A DNA stretch of 9,719 nt from an uncultured Lachnospiraceae bacterium. GTDB lineage: Bacteria > Bacillota > Clostridia > Lachnospirales > Lachnospiraceae. Below are positions 1 to 5,899 of the stretch, piece after piece. Location of the stretch: the NCBI GenBank assembly GCA_902803635.1, contig CADCQU010000319.1:1-9719 (forward strand). The letters run 5' to 3'. The translations under genes and the position numbers were made by a program. Every line of letters starts with the position of its first letter. Position 1 is the stretch's first letter. The notes below the pieces were generated by a model. The model was not told the DNA's origin. It worked only from the letters and a program-made list of their open reading frames with translations, and made no database searches.

Positions 1-1394
1 ACGCGATGGCCGTATTTCCGAAGGCGCCGGTCGGCATTGTCCTGCCGAAGGAGGAGACGATATTCCGCACGGCTCGTCATCATACGGTAAGGCTCACGGT
101 TCTCTCTGGTTACAAGATCGTCGATAAGAACGCCGATATAAGCCTCGGAACGGAGAAGCACAAGCGGTTCCCGGCCAAGAATCTGCATGGCCGCGTTGAT
201 ACCGGCCATAAGCCCCTGTGCGGCAGCCTCCTCGTAGCCGGAGCTTCCATTGAACTGTCCGGCAGAAAAAAGGCCCGAAATATCCTTCATCTCCAACGTA
301 TTTTGAAGTTGTCCAGGCGCAAGACAGTCGTATTCAATCGCGTAAGCGTTTCGTACGATATTTGCGTTCTCCAGCCCCGGTACCGACCGGTACATGGCAA
401 ATTGCACGTCCTCGGGCATGGAGCTGGACATCCCGTCGATGTACATCTCGTCCGTATACCGTCCCTCCGGCTCGACAAATACCTGGTGCCTGTCCTTGTC
501 GGCGAATTTCATCACCTTGTCCTCGATGGAAGGACAGTAGCGAGGCCCGGTCGCGTGAATTTGACCACCATAGAGGGGAGAACGGTCAATATTTTCACGG
601 ATAATCCGATGGGTCTCCTCATTTGTATAGGTCAGATAGCAGGAAAGCTGCGGAATCTGTACGGTTTCCGGGTCCGTAGAGAAGGAGAACGGAACCACCC
701 TCTCGTCCCCCTTCTGCTCGGCCATTTTCGAAAAATCAATGCTCTTTTTCGAAATACGTGCGGGCGTTCCTGTCTTGAACCGAACAAGACGAATTCCCAG
801 CTTCCGCAGCGAATCTGACAAATGGTTCGCTGCCATGAGACCATTTGGCCCCGTGTTCTGCCGTACGTCACCGTAAATGCAGCTGGCCGACAAATACACG
901 CCCGTAGCTAAGATCACGACCTTGGCATGGTAAATAGCTCCGGAAACTGTCCGTACCCCGCAAATCCGCAACTTGTCCATAGACTTTTCTGGTTCTACAA
1001 GAAGCTCCGCCACCTCCTGCTGCCGGATGACCAGATTTTCCTGCCCTTCCAGAACCTTCCGCATGGCATTGGAGTATGCTTGCTTGTCCGCCTGCGCCCG
1101 GAGGGAATGCACGGCCGGACCGCGTGATACATTCAGCATTTTTGACTGTAAAAAGGTGCGGTCAATAACCTTGCCCATCTCCCCGCCAAGAGCATCCAGC
1201 TCACGTACGAGGTGTCCCTTGGAGCTACCCCCGATATTTGGATTGCAGGGCATCAGTGCGATGCTGTCACAGCTGACCGTGAACATCACGGTCGAAAGTC
1301 CCAATCGGGCCGTAGCCAGGGCCGCCTCGCAGCCTGCGTGCCCCGCACCAACCACAACAACATCAACGGTTTCCTCAATATAAAAAGAAGGCAT
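1..1394 (-). CDS. mnmG: MnmG (GidA), tRNA uridine 5-carboxymethylaminomethyl modification enzyme, C-terminus cut by window edge
   Basis: FAD-dependent partner of MnmE in forming cmnm5U at wobble position 34 of certain tRNAs, in the cytoplasm. About 464 codons are visible from the ATG at 1394 without interruption. The family is usually about 620-630 residues, so roughly a quarter lies beyond the left edge. Visible signatures are the FAD dinucleotide motif [10 protein letters not shown] at residues 16-25, MPCNPNIGG around Cys50, [17 protein letters not shown] with Cys287 (equivalent to the conserved second cysteine of the family), [17 protein letters not shown], and [25 protein letters not shown] near the edge. 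The start is supported by GGAGG 7 nt upstream and by the normal N-terminus of the family. Unusually it is not adjacent to mnmE: a plus-strand islet of about 2.8 kb separates them, and mnmG has its own promoter. Function is certain from the motifs; the C-terminal MnmE-binding region cannot be checked here. Confidence 0.97.
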   Translation of the reverse strand, partial: MPSFYIEETVDVVVVGAGHAGCEAALATARLGLSTVMFTVSCDSIALMPCNPNIGGSSKGHLVRELDALGGEMGKVIDRTFLQSKMLNVSRGPAVHSLRAQADKQAYSNAMRKVLEGQENLVIRQQEVAELLVEPEKSMDKLRICGVRTVSGAIYHAKVVILATGVYLSASCIYGDVRQNTGPNGLMAANHLSDSLRKLGIRLVRFKTGTPARISKKSIDFSKMAEQKGDERVVPFSFSTDPETVQIPQLSCYLTYTNEETHRIIRENIDRSPLYGGQIHATGPRYCPSIEDKVMKFADKDRHQVFVEPEGRYTDEMYIDGMSSSMPEDVQFAMYRSVPGLENANIVRNAYAIEYDCLAPGQLQNTLEMKDISGLFSAGQFNGSSGYEEAAAQGLMAGINAAMQILGREPLVLLRSEAYIGVLIDDLVTRENREPYRMMTSRAEYRLLLRQDNADRRLRKYGHR

Positions 1395-1447
1395 ATAGTA
1401 ACCTCCATGACCAACATCAAAAAGCAATACGCTCCATTGCTTCATGA

Positions 1448-1476
1448 ATTATAAAGGGAAAAAAACAAAAAATCAA
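1448..1476 (-). promoter_or_regulatory. Promoter of mnmG
   Basis: Reading the minus strand, TTGATT (1476-1471) is followed after exactly 17 bp by TATAAT (1453-1448), a near-consensus vegetative promoter. The spacer is T-rich. Transcription would start near 1441, leaving a leader of about 47 nt before the mnmG ATG. The leader includes the short dyad GCAAT/ATTGC (1424-1440) and the GGAGG ribosome site (1406-1402). This explains how mnmG is expressed although it is cut off from the upstream mnmE cluster. Confidence 0.75.
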
Positions 1477-1577
1477 TGAAAGAAGAAAATTAATGCAGCA
1501 TAATAACCATCCATGACATGATCACACTGTCAAAGCTGGTAAGCTTCTCACTTCATGTTATCAATGTTTATCGTATT

Positions 1578-1620
1578 TCAATAAATTATTATTGATAAAT
1601 GATACTTTTAGCTGTATATT
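1578..1620 (+). promoter_or_regulatory. Promoter of the DUF2975-xre pair with an overlapping dyad
   Basis: TTGATA (1592-1597), a 17-bp spacer and TATATT (1615-1620) form a good plus-strand promoter. The dyad TCAATAA-atta-TTATTGA (1578-1595) overlaps the -35 box and is a plausible operator for the small Cro/CI-type regulator encoded downstream. The promoter is seen in the sequence; the operator assignment is inference. It is divergent from the mnmG promoter, with about 116 bp between the two -35 boxes. The rest of the 338-nt gap between mnmG and the DUF2975 gene shows no gene. Confidence 0.65.
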
Positions 1621-1653
1621 TGGTGCATCGGCGTAGAGGAACCCTACCGCAGG

Positions 1654-1673
1654 AAAAGATGGTTCGATCTTTT
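1654..1673 (+). other. Short hairpin in the DUF2975 gene leader
   Basis: AAAAGAT and ATCTTTT form a perfect 7-bp stem around a 6-nt loop (ggttcg). It lies in the roughly 105-nt leader between the promoter and the ribosome site. I do not recognise a riboswitch class in this leader. The hairpin ends in TTTT, so weak termination is possible, but the stem is AT-rich and I would not call it a terminator. Confidence 0.35.
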
Positions 1674-1732
1674 AATGAAGAGACCGTGCCTGCTGCAGTG
1701 TTATCGTAACAAACGAGTGGAGGTAGAAGCAA

Positions 1733-2212
1733 ATGGAACAGAAATCCTTGGCAAGGTGGCTGAAGGTGGTATTGGCTGGTGTGGGTATATGCGCGTTGGT
1801 GGTGTATTTTGCGGTTTTGCCGATGTATAGAACCTCGCTTGTACAGGATTATCCGGAATTTGCCGGCAGATATTGGCCATGGATGCTCTTTTTGTGGTCG
1901 ACGGCCATTCCCGTGGCAGCGATTCTCATATTTGGATGGGAGATAGCCGGAAACATTGGGCTGGACCGTTCTTTCTCCATGGAAAATGCAAAGCTTCTTC
2001 GACGGATCGCCTTTCTGGCGGTCCTGGACGGGCTCTATTTCTTTGTCGGAAACCTTATCCTTCTATTTACAGATAACAGCCATCCCGGTATCGTGTTGTT
2101 TTCCCTGCTGGTTGTCTTTGCCTGTATCGCCATCGGTGTCGCGGCCGCCGTGGTCTCGCACCTCGTGAAAAAAGCTGCAGACCTGCAGGAGCAAAGCGAC
2201 CTCACGACTTAA
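1733..2212 (+). CDS. DUF2975 family integral membrane protein
   Basis: A 159-residue protein with four hydrophobic segments at roughly residues 10-30, 48-70, 88-112 and 118-145. The loops are short and the C-terminus is charged (VKKAADLQEQSD). The overall shape, the FSMENAKLLRRIA segment between helices 2 and 3, and the neighbouring YozG-like regulator match the DUF2975 family, whose biochemical role is unknown. The start is set by GGAGGT (1719-1724), 8 nt before the ATG. It lies first in a short plus-strand transcription unit with the regulator; a palindromic repeat sits between the two genes. By analogy with other DUF2975-regulator pairs, the regulator probably controls this operon. Family assignment is fairly secure; function is not known. 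Confidence 0.85.
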   Translation: MEQKSLARWLKVVLAGVGICALVVYFAVLPMYRTSLVQDYPEFAGRYWPWMLFLWSTAIPVAAILIFGWEIAGNIGLDRSFSMENAKLLRRIAFLAVLDGLYFFVGNLILLFTDNSHPGIVLFSLLVVFACIAIGVAAAVVSHLVKKAADLQEQSDLTT

Positions 2213-2224
2213 AACAGGCCATCA

Positions 2225-2312
2225 GTACGGTTACCAATTGTAAAGCATTTTTCGCAAGAAAAATGCGCCCTTCAAAGGTGACAAAAATTGTTGCTTTCTG
2301 AGTCAACCGTAC
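2225..2312. repeat. Composite palindromic repeat, copy A (arms without the CATTCTGAG core)
   Basis: An 88-bp block bounded by perfect 8-bp inverted repeats, GTACGGTT (2225-2232) and AACCGTAC (2305-2312). Its last ~30 bp closely match the right arm of copy B near yidC, including TGACAAAAA, TGTT, CTTT, TGAG and CAACCGTAC in the same order and spacing. Its centre differs: instead of the core it has GCATTTTTC-gcaa-GAAAAATGC (2245-2266), a perfect 9-bp stem with a GNRA-type tetraloop on the plus strand. It starts 12 nt after the DUF2975 stop and ends 22 nt before the xre ATG, so it is co-transcribed with both. It carries no coding capacity and resembles a small non-autonomous element. Confidence 0.75.
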
Positions 2313-2334
2313 GATTAGTAAACAGGAGGGAAAA

Positions 2335-2550
2335 ATGGAAGGGAAAATCATTTTTAATATTGATGTTATGCTCGCGAAGCGGAAGATGAGCCTGACGGAG
2401 TTGTCGGAAAGAGTTGGCATCACTCTCGCTAATATGTCGATTCTGAAGACCGGGAAGGCAAAGGCTGTCAAAGTAACGACGCTCGCCAAGCTCTGTGAAG
2501 TTCTCGACTGCCAACCGGGAGATTTGCTGGAATATAGAAAGAAAGGATGA
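2335..2550 (+). CDS. Small Cro/CI-type HTH regulator, YozG-like
   Basis: A 71-residue DNA-binding protein made almost wholly of one helix-turn-helix domain. Visible signatures are MLAKRKMSLTELSERVGI (helices 1-2), a TLANMSILKTGKAKAVKV recognition region, and TLAKLCEVLDCQPGDLLEY at the C-terminus, the typical ending of the YozG-like/HTH_26 group. AGGAGGG (2324-2330) lies 4 nt before the ATG. Genes of this type are found next to DUF2975 genes in many Bacillota, so this is very likely the partner regulator of the upstream membrane protein. Its target may be the dyad over the upstream promoter; nothing here proves that. No terminator separates it from the ATPase gene downstream, but that gene has its own candidate promoter. 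Confidence 0.9.
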   Translation: MEGKIIFNIDVMLAKRKMSLTELSERVGITLANMSILKTGKAKAVKVTTLAKLCEVLDCQPGDLLEYRKKG

Positions 2551-2584
2551 GCTTTGGGAAATCAATTTCAACCTCGGTCAAAGC

Positions 2585-2613
2585 TTGACATAGGAACAAA
2601 AATATACTAAACT
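2585..2613 (+). promoter_or_regulatory. Candidate promoter of the ATPase-nuclease gene
   Basis: A perfect TTGACA (2585-2590) is followed after 17 bp by TAAACT (2608-2613), a poor -10 box. Transcription would start near 2620, at the first copy of the TTTTGGCAAATTATA repeat. The -35 is convincing and the -10 is weak, which would suit a regulated promoter. Confidence 0.5.
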
Positions 2614-2615
2614 AA

Positions 2616-2694
2616 ATTTTGGCAAATTATATAGGTATAAACCAATTATAATTTGCCAAAATACAGTAAAAAACAACACTTTTGGCAAATTATA
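2616..2694 (+). repeat. Three-copy TTTTGGCAAATTATA repeat in the ATPase gene leader
   Basis: Copy 1 (2616-2631) and copy 2 (2647-2662) are perfect 16-bp inverted repeats separated by 15 nt. Copy 3 (2680-2694) repeats 15 bp in the direct orientation of copy 1. In RNA, copy 2 can pair either with copy 1 or with copy 3, but not with both. Copy 3 runs into the AAGGG ribosome site (2694-2698) of the ATPase gene, so the 2:3 pairing would mask translation initiation while 1:2 would free it. The DNA could equally be a multi-site protein operator. The repeats are seen directly; both roles are inference. Confidence 0.85.
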
Positions 2695-2706
2695 AGGGTT
2701 ATTTGC

Positions 2707-4125
2707 ATGATTGGAAGAAAAAGAGAAAAAGATATCCTCGAAAGATGCCTTACGTCCAACCGTCCGGAATTTGTCGTTGTCTACGGGCGGCGCCGCGTCG
2801 GGAAAACTTTTCTTATAAAGGAATATTTCAACCAGCAATTTTCTTTTTATGCAACAGGCGTTGCACGGGGAAATACTGCGATGCAGCTTCGGGCCTTCCA
2901 CGCGAGCCTAAAAGCATATGGTTCTCCCGAAAAAGACATGCCAGAGGACTGGTTCGAAGCATTGGAACGGCTGCGAGCACTTCTAATGTCAAAAAGCACC
3001 TACCGTGACCCGATGAGCGGAAAAATGGTTGTCTTTTTCGACGAGCTTCCCTGGATGGATACGGCCCGTTCTGATTTTAAAAGTGCGCTTGACTATTTTT
3101 GGAACAGTTGGGGATCCTCGCAGAAGGATTTTGTTCTTATTGTCTGCGGTTCCGCAACTTCGTGGATTACGAAGCATTTGCTAAAGGACAGAGGTGGCTT
3201 CCATAACCGCATTACCAGGCGGATTCAGCTCCTGCCCTTCACTCTCCAGGAATGCCAACAACTGCTTGAAAGCAACGGAAATGTGATGACGCAAGCGCAA
3301 ATGATCGAGTGTTATATGATTTTCGGAGGCATCCCCTATTATCTGAATCTTCTGGATACAAGGCTGAGTCTTGCGCAGAACGTTGAGGAGCTATGTTTTA
3401 AACCATACGGGGAACTTCGGGATGAATTTGACGAATTATTTCGATCTCTCTTTAAGAAGCCGGAGAAATATCTGGACGTCATTCGAAGCCTTGGAGAGAC
3501 AAAAAAAGGAAAAACCAGGAAAGAGCTGATCGAAAATCCTTCCATCGACAGTGGTGCCGGCCTTACAAAGGTTTTAGAGGAACTGGAGCAATGCGGTTTC
3601 ATACGTCGTTATACAAATTATACGACCCCGGCAAATGGAGCGTTTTTCCAATTGGTGGACCCCTTTACCCTGTTTAGCCTGCGCTATTTGCTCGGGTCAA
3701 ATGCAAAAAACTGGATGGAATATATAAATTCCTCCGGATACCATGCATGGCGGGGAAATGCATTTGAAATCGTATGTCTCAATCATGTGCCACAGATGAA
3801 GGCGGCCCTCGGCATTTCGGGCGTTGCGACGGAGGAATTTTCCTGGCAGAGCAAAGAAACCACCCCCGGTGCACAGATCGACCTCCTCCTCGATAGACAT
3901 GACGGAATCATCAATCTCTGTGAAATGAAGGCCACGAACGAGCCATTTGAAACAGACAAAACAGAATATGAAAATATCATGCACCGCTTGTCAGCATTTC
4001 AGGAGGAGACAAAACCAAAGAAAGCAATCCATATCACGCTTGTGTCGGCAAATGGCCTCAAACGTAACAAATATTCCGGTGTATTTCAAAGTATTATCAC
4101 AGGAGATGATCTTTTCGCTGTTTAA
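2707..4125 (+). CDS. AAA+ ATPase fused to a PD-(D/E)XK-like DUF234 domain (COG1672 type)
   Basis: A 472-residue protein beginning MIGRKREKDIL, the standard start of this family. I chose the ATG at 2707 (AAGGG 8 nt upstream) over an in-frame ATG at 2653, because the latter lies inside the leader repeats and would add residues the family lacks. Domains: an ATPase_2-type P-loop domain with Walker A GRRRVGKT (27-34) and Walker B VVFFDE (Asp112, Glu113), a sensor-like GSATSW segment, a helical/winged region around residues 240-320, and a C-terminal DUF234 domain. That last domain has nuclease-fold residues Glu354 (GNAFE), Asp392 (QIDLLLD) and Glu406-x-Lys408 (EMK), all intact. The family is widespread in archaea and anaerobic bacteria, with no settled function. 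It ends at a strong terminator and converges on mnmE. Lower GC than the flanking housekeeping genes suggests acquisition. Confidence 0.9.
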   Translation: MIGRKREKDILERCLTSNRPEFVVVYGRRRVGKTFLIKEYFNQQFSFYATGVARGNTAMQLRAFHASLKAYGSPEKDMPEDWFEALERLRALLMSKSTYRDPMSGKMVVFFDELPWMDTARSDFKSALDYFWNSWGSSQKDFVLIVCGSATSWITKHLLKDRGGFHNRITRRIQLLPFTLQECQQLLESNGNVMTQAQMIECYMIFGGIPYYLNLLDTRLSLAQNVEELCFKPYGELRDEFDELFRSLFKKPEKYLDVIRSLGETKKGKTRKELIENPSIDSGAGLTKVLEELEQCGFIRRYTNYTTPANGAFFQLVDPFTLFSLRYLLGSNAKNWMEYINSSGYHAWRGNAFEIVCLNHVPQMKAALGISGVATEEFSWQSKETTPGAQIDLLLDRHDGIINLCEMKATNEPFETDKTEYENIMHRLSAFQEETKPKKAIHITLVSANGLKRNKYSGVFQSIITGDDLFAV

Positions 4126-4131
4126 ACTTCT

Positions 4132-4170
4132 AAAAATCCCGTCACTCTCTCAAAAAGTGACGGGATTTTT
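4132..4170. terminator. Bidirectional rho-independent terminator between the ATPase gene and mnmE
   Basis: AAAAATCCCGTCACT (4132-4146) and AGTGACGGGATTTTT (4156-4170) form a perfect 15-bp stem with a 9-nt loop. A-runs and T-runs on both sides give a U-tract on either strand. It begins 6 nt after the ATPase stop and lies 37 nt downstream of the mnmE stop, so it serves both convergent genes. Confidence 0.93.
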
Positions 4171-4207
4171 TGCGTTTAAATTGATATTGAAACTTTTTCC
4201 TACCCTT

Positions 4208-5899
4208 TTATTTCCCCATGCAGAACTTGCTGAAGATGGTGTCTACGAGGTCGTCGCCGACTTCTTCCCCGATGATTTTCCCGAGGGAGGCGTAGGCGTC
4301 CATGAGGTCCACGGTGTAGAAGTCCTCGGGGACTCCGTCGTTGATTGCGGCAAATACAAGATCGAGGCTTTGCAGAGCCTCCGTGACGGCTGCGTGGTGG
4401 CGGACATTTGTCAAATAGACGTCCTCGTTGGAGACGAGATTGCCCGAGAAGAAAAGCTCTCGGACGGCATTTGCCAAGGCCTCCATGCCCTCTCCGGTAA
4501 CTGCGGAAATCGGGATAACTAGGAAATCTTTTCCAGTATTCTCTCTCAAATGACCTTGTAAAAAAACATTGTTTCCTAATGCGGAAGAGCTGTCATTCTG
4601 AGCGAAGCGAAGAATCCCGTTCTTCTGTAAGCCATTTAGTTGAACTTCACGATCTCGATGCAAGGCCCTTCCATAGGTGCTTTGCTCCATATCTATACCT
4701 TGAAAGCTTCGCTCTATACCCATTCCTTGAGAACCTTGCTCCTCAGAATGACAGAAATCGTAGTTTTCCACCATTTCCGCCGAAAGCACGGGGGGAAGGT
4801 CGCTCTTGTTGAGGAGGACGATGGTTTTCTTTTCTTTCGCGAAGCGGAGGAGTTCCTTCTCCTCCCCGGTAAGCTCGCGGGAGGCGTCGAGGACGAGGAG
4901 AAGGAGTTCGGCCTCCTTTGCAAGGGCCATGGCCCGTTCGACGCCGATTTTTTCGACGATGTTGTCCGTATTCCGGATACCGGCCGTATCCGCCAGCCGA
5001 AGCGAGATCCCGCCGAGCCGAACCGTCTCCTCCAGGGTATCCCGCGTGGTTCCGGCGATGTCAGTCACGATCGCGCGGTCCGTCCCGGAGAAAAGGTTTA
5101 AGAGCGAGGACTTCCCGACATTTGGCGAGCCCAGAATCACGGTGAGGATTCCTTCACGGACAAGTCGTCCGCCGGCGAAGGAATCCCGGAGGCGGACAAG
5201 CTCTTTTCGCACGGGTTCAAGGTCACGCAGAAGCTCCTCGGAAAAGCCCTCCAGACTATAATGCTCTGGATCGTCGAGCGCGGCCTCCAGGAAGGCCGTC
5301 TTCGTGATGAGAACCTCCCGCAGGGCGACGATCCGCCGCCGCAGGCTCCCGCCAAGCTGGGAGAGAGAGGACTCCATGGCCGTCTCGGACCTTGCCTCGA
5401 TAAGGTCCATGACCGCCTCCGCCTCCGAAAGGTCAATACGGCCGCCCAAAAATGCCCGCTTCGTAAACTCCCCAGGCTCCGCAGGCCTCGCCCCGGCTGC
5501 AAGCACAGCCGCGTAAATCTTCTGCATAACTAGGATTCCCCCGTGGCAGTCAATCTCCACGGTATCCTCGGTCGTATAGGTGTGCGGAGCTTTTAAAATA
5601 AGAACAAGAACTTCATCGAGTAATATCCTTTGCTGCATTTGTGAAGCAGCTCCTGAAACCAGTACATTTTGCTTCGAATCATGAGTGAAATGCGTCCGCG
5701 AAACATTTTCCGCAGCGGCATTTGCATAGATATGCCCGTAGTGCACCGTCCCGGAGGGGACATTTGCCACGGTCTTTTTCGGATTTTTGAAGACAAATAT
5801 CCTCTCCAGAACTTGAAAGGCCTCAGGCCCCGAGATCCGGACGATCCCGATGCCTGAGGCCGTCATTCCACTTGCAATTGCCGCTATCGTATCCTTCAT
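4208..5899 (-). CDS. mnmE: MnmE (TrmE), tRNA modification GTPase, enlarged by two in-frame insertions
   Basis: K+-activated GTPase that works with MnmG to make cmnm5U34 in tRNA. At 563 residues it is about 100 longer than the usual ~455. The N-terminal folate-binding domain starts MKDTIAAIASGMTASGIGIVRISGPEA. The G domain shows G1 GSPNVGKS (257-264), DIAGTTRD, DTAG, G4 NKSD (364-367) and G5 SA (465-466). The C-terminus is FCMGK with the conserved cysteine at 560. Extra residues lie at about 60-94 (between GHI and DEVL) and about 383-460 (between G4 and G5). The second block contains a palindromic repeat read through without a stop. All catalytic motifs are kept, so I expect an active enzyme. 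The start overlaps the khpB stop (ATGA), implying coupled translation. mnmG, its usual neighbour, is displaced. Confidence 0.96.
   Translation of the reverse strand: MKDTIAAIASGMTASGIGIVRISGPEAFQVLERIFVFKNPKKTVANVPSGTVHYGHIYANAAAENVSRTHFTHDSKQNVLVSGAASQMQQRILLDEVLVLILKAPHTYTTEDTVEIDCHGGILVMQKIYAAVLAAGARPAEPGEFTKRAFLGGRIDLSEAEAVMDLIEARSETAMESSLSQLGGSLRRRIVALREVLITKTAFLEAALDDPEHYSLEGFSEELLRDLEPVRKELVRLRDSFAGGRLVREGILTVILGSPNVGKSSLLNLFSGTDRAIVTDIAGTTRDTLEETVRLGGISLRLADTAGIRNTDNIVEKIGVERAMALAKEAELLLLVLDASRELTGEEKELLRFAKEKKTIVLLNKSDLPPVLSAEMVENYDFCHSEEQGSQGMGIERSFQGIDMEQSTYGRALHRDREVQLNGLQKNGILRFAQNDSSSALGNNVFLQGHLRENTGKDFLVIPISAVTGEGMEALANAVRELFFSGNLVSNEDVYLTNVRHHAAVTEALQSLDLVFAAINDGVPEDFYTVDLMDAYASLGKIIGEEVGDDLVDTIFSKFCMGK
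4590..4754. repeat. Palindromic element (CATTCTGAG family) inserted in frame in mnmE
   Basis: Perfect 13-bp inverted ends, CTGTCATTCTGAG (4590-4602) and CTCAGAATGACAG (4742-4754), bound 165 bp, exactly 55 codons. The left part on the plus strand (AGCGAAGCGAAGAATCCCGT) is the same as in copy B. In the mnmE frame one end reads CHSE and the other GILRFAQND. Between them is a degenerate 27-bp tandem repeat that reads as three nine-residue units: EQGSQGMGI, ERSFQGIDM, EQSTYGRAL. Similarity to copy C continues about 10 nt beyond the inverted end (ACGATTT on the minus strand), so the inserted DNA is larger than the perfect repeats. It encodes mnmE residues of about 383-437. Confidence 0.88.
5618..5725 (-). 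other. Second extra segment in mnmE, N-terminal domain
   Basis: Codons of about 59-94 of mnmE lie between YGHI and DEVL, where the family normally has only a few residues. The encoded segment includes ENVSRTHFTHDSKQNVLVSG. Its codons end mostly in A or T, unlike the GC-ending codons on either side. A 5-bp hairpin (GCTGC/GCAGC, 5633-5651) is present, but I see no long terminal inverted repeats and no CATTCTGAG core. It keeps the frame. It may be another inserted element or a lineage-specific loop. Confidence 0.6.

Noticed and set aside
6..818. A 270-codon open frame on the plus strand at the left edge
   Set aside because: It is antisense to mnmG, whose motifs are unmistakable in the minus strand. 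No initiation signal is seen.
1621..1732. Riboswitch in the DUF2975 gene leader
   Set aside because: Only one weak hairpin and no match to a riboswitch consensus that I know.
2245..2266. Terminator between DUF2975 and xre
   Set aside because: The stem is perfect but AT-rich and not followed by a U-tract; it is more simply the centre of repeat copy A.
2225..2607. CRISPR array or phage attachment site near the islet
   Set aside because: No regularly spaced direct repeats with unique spacers, no integrase gene and no tRNA gene. The repeats are palindromic elements.
2653..2706. Earlier ATG for the ATPase gene
   Set aside because: It would translate the middle and third leader repeats, and the family begins with M-x-GR, which matches ATG 2707.
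4579..4812. Plus-strand peptide starting MRKSCHSERSEES
   Set aside because: This is the well-known spurious translation of the CATTCTGAG palindrome, lying antisense within mnmE.
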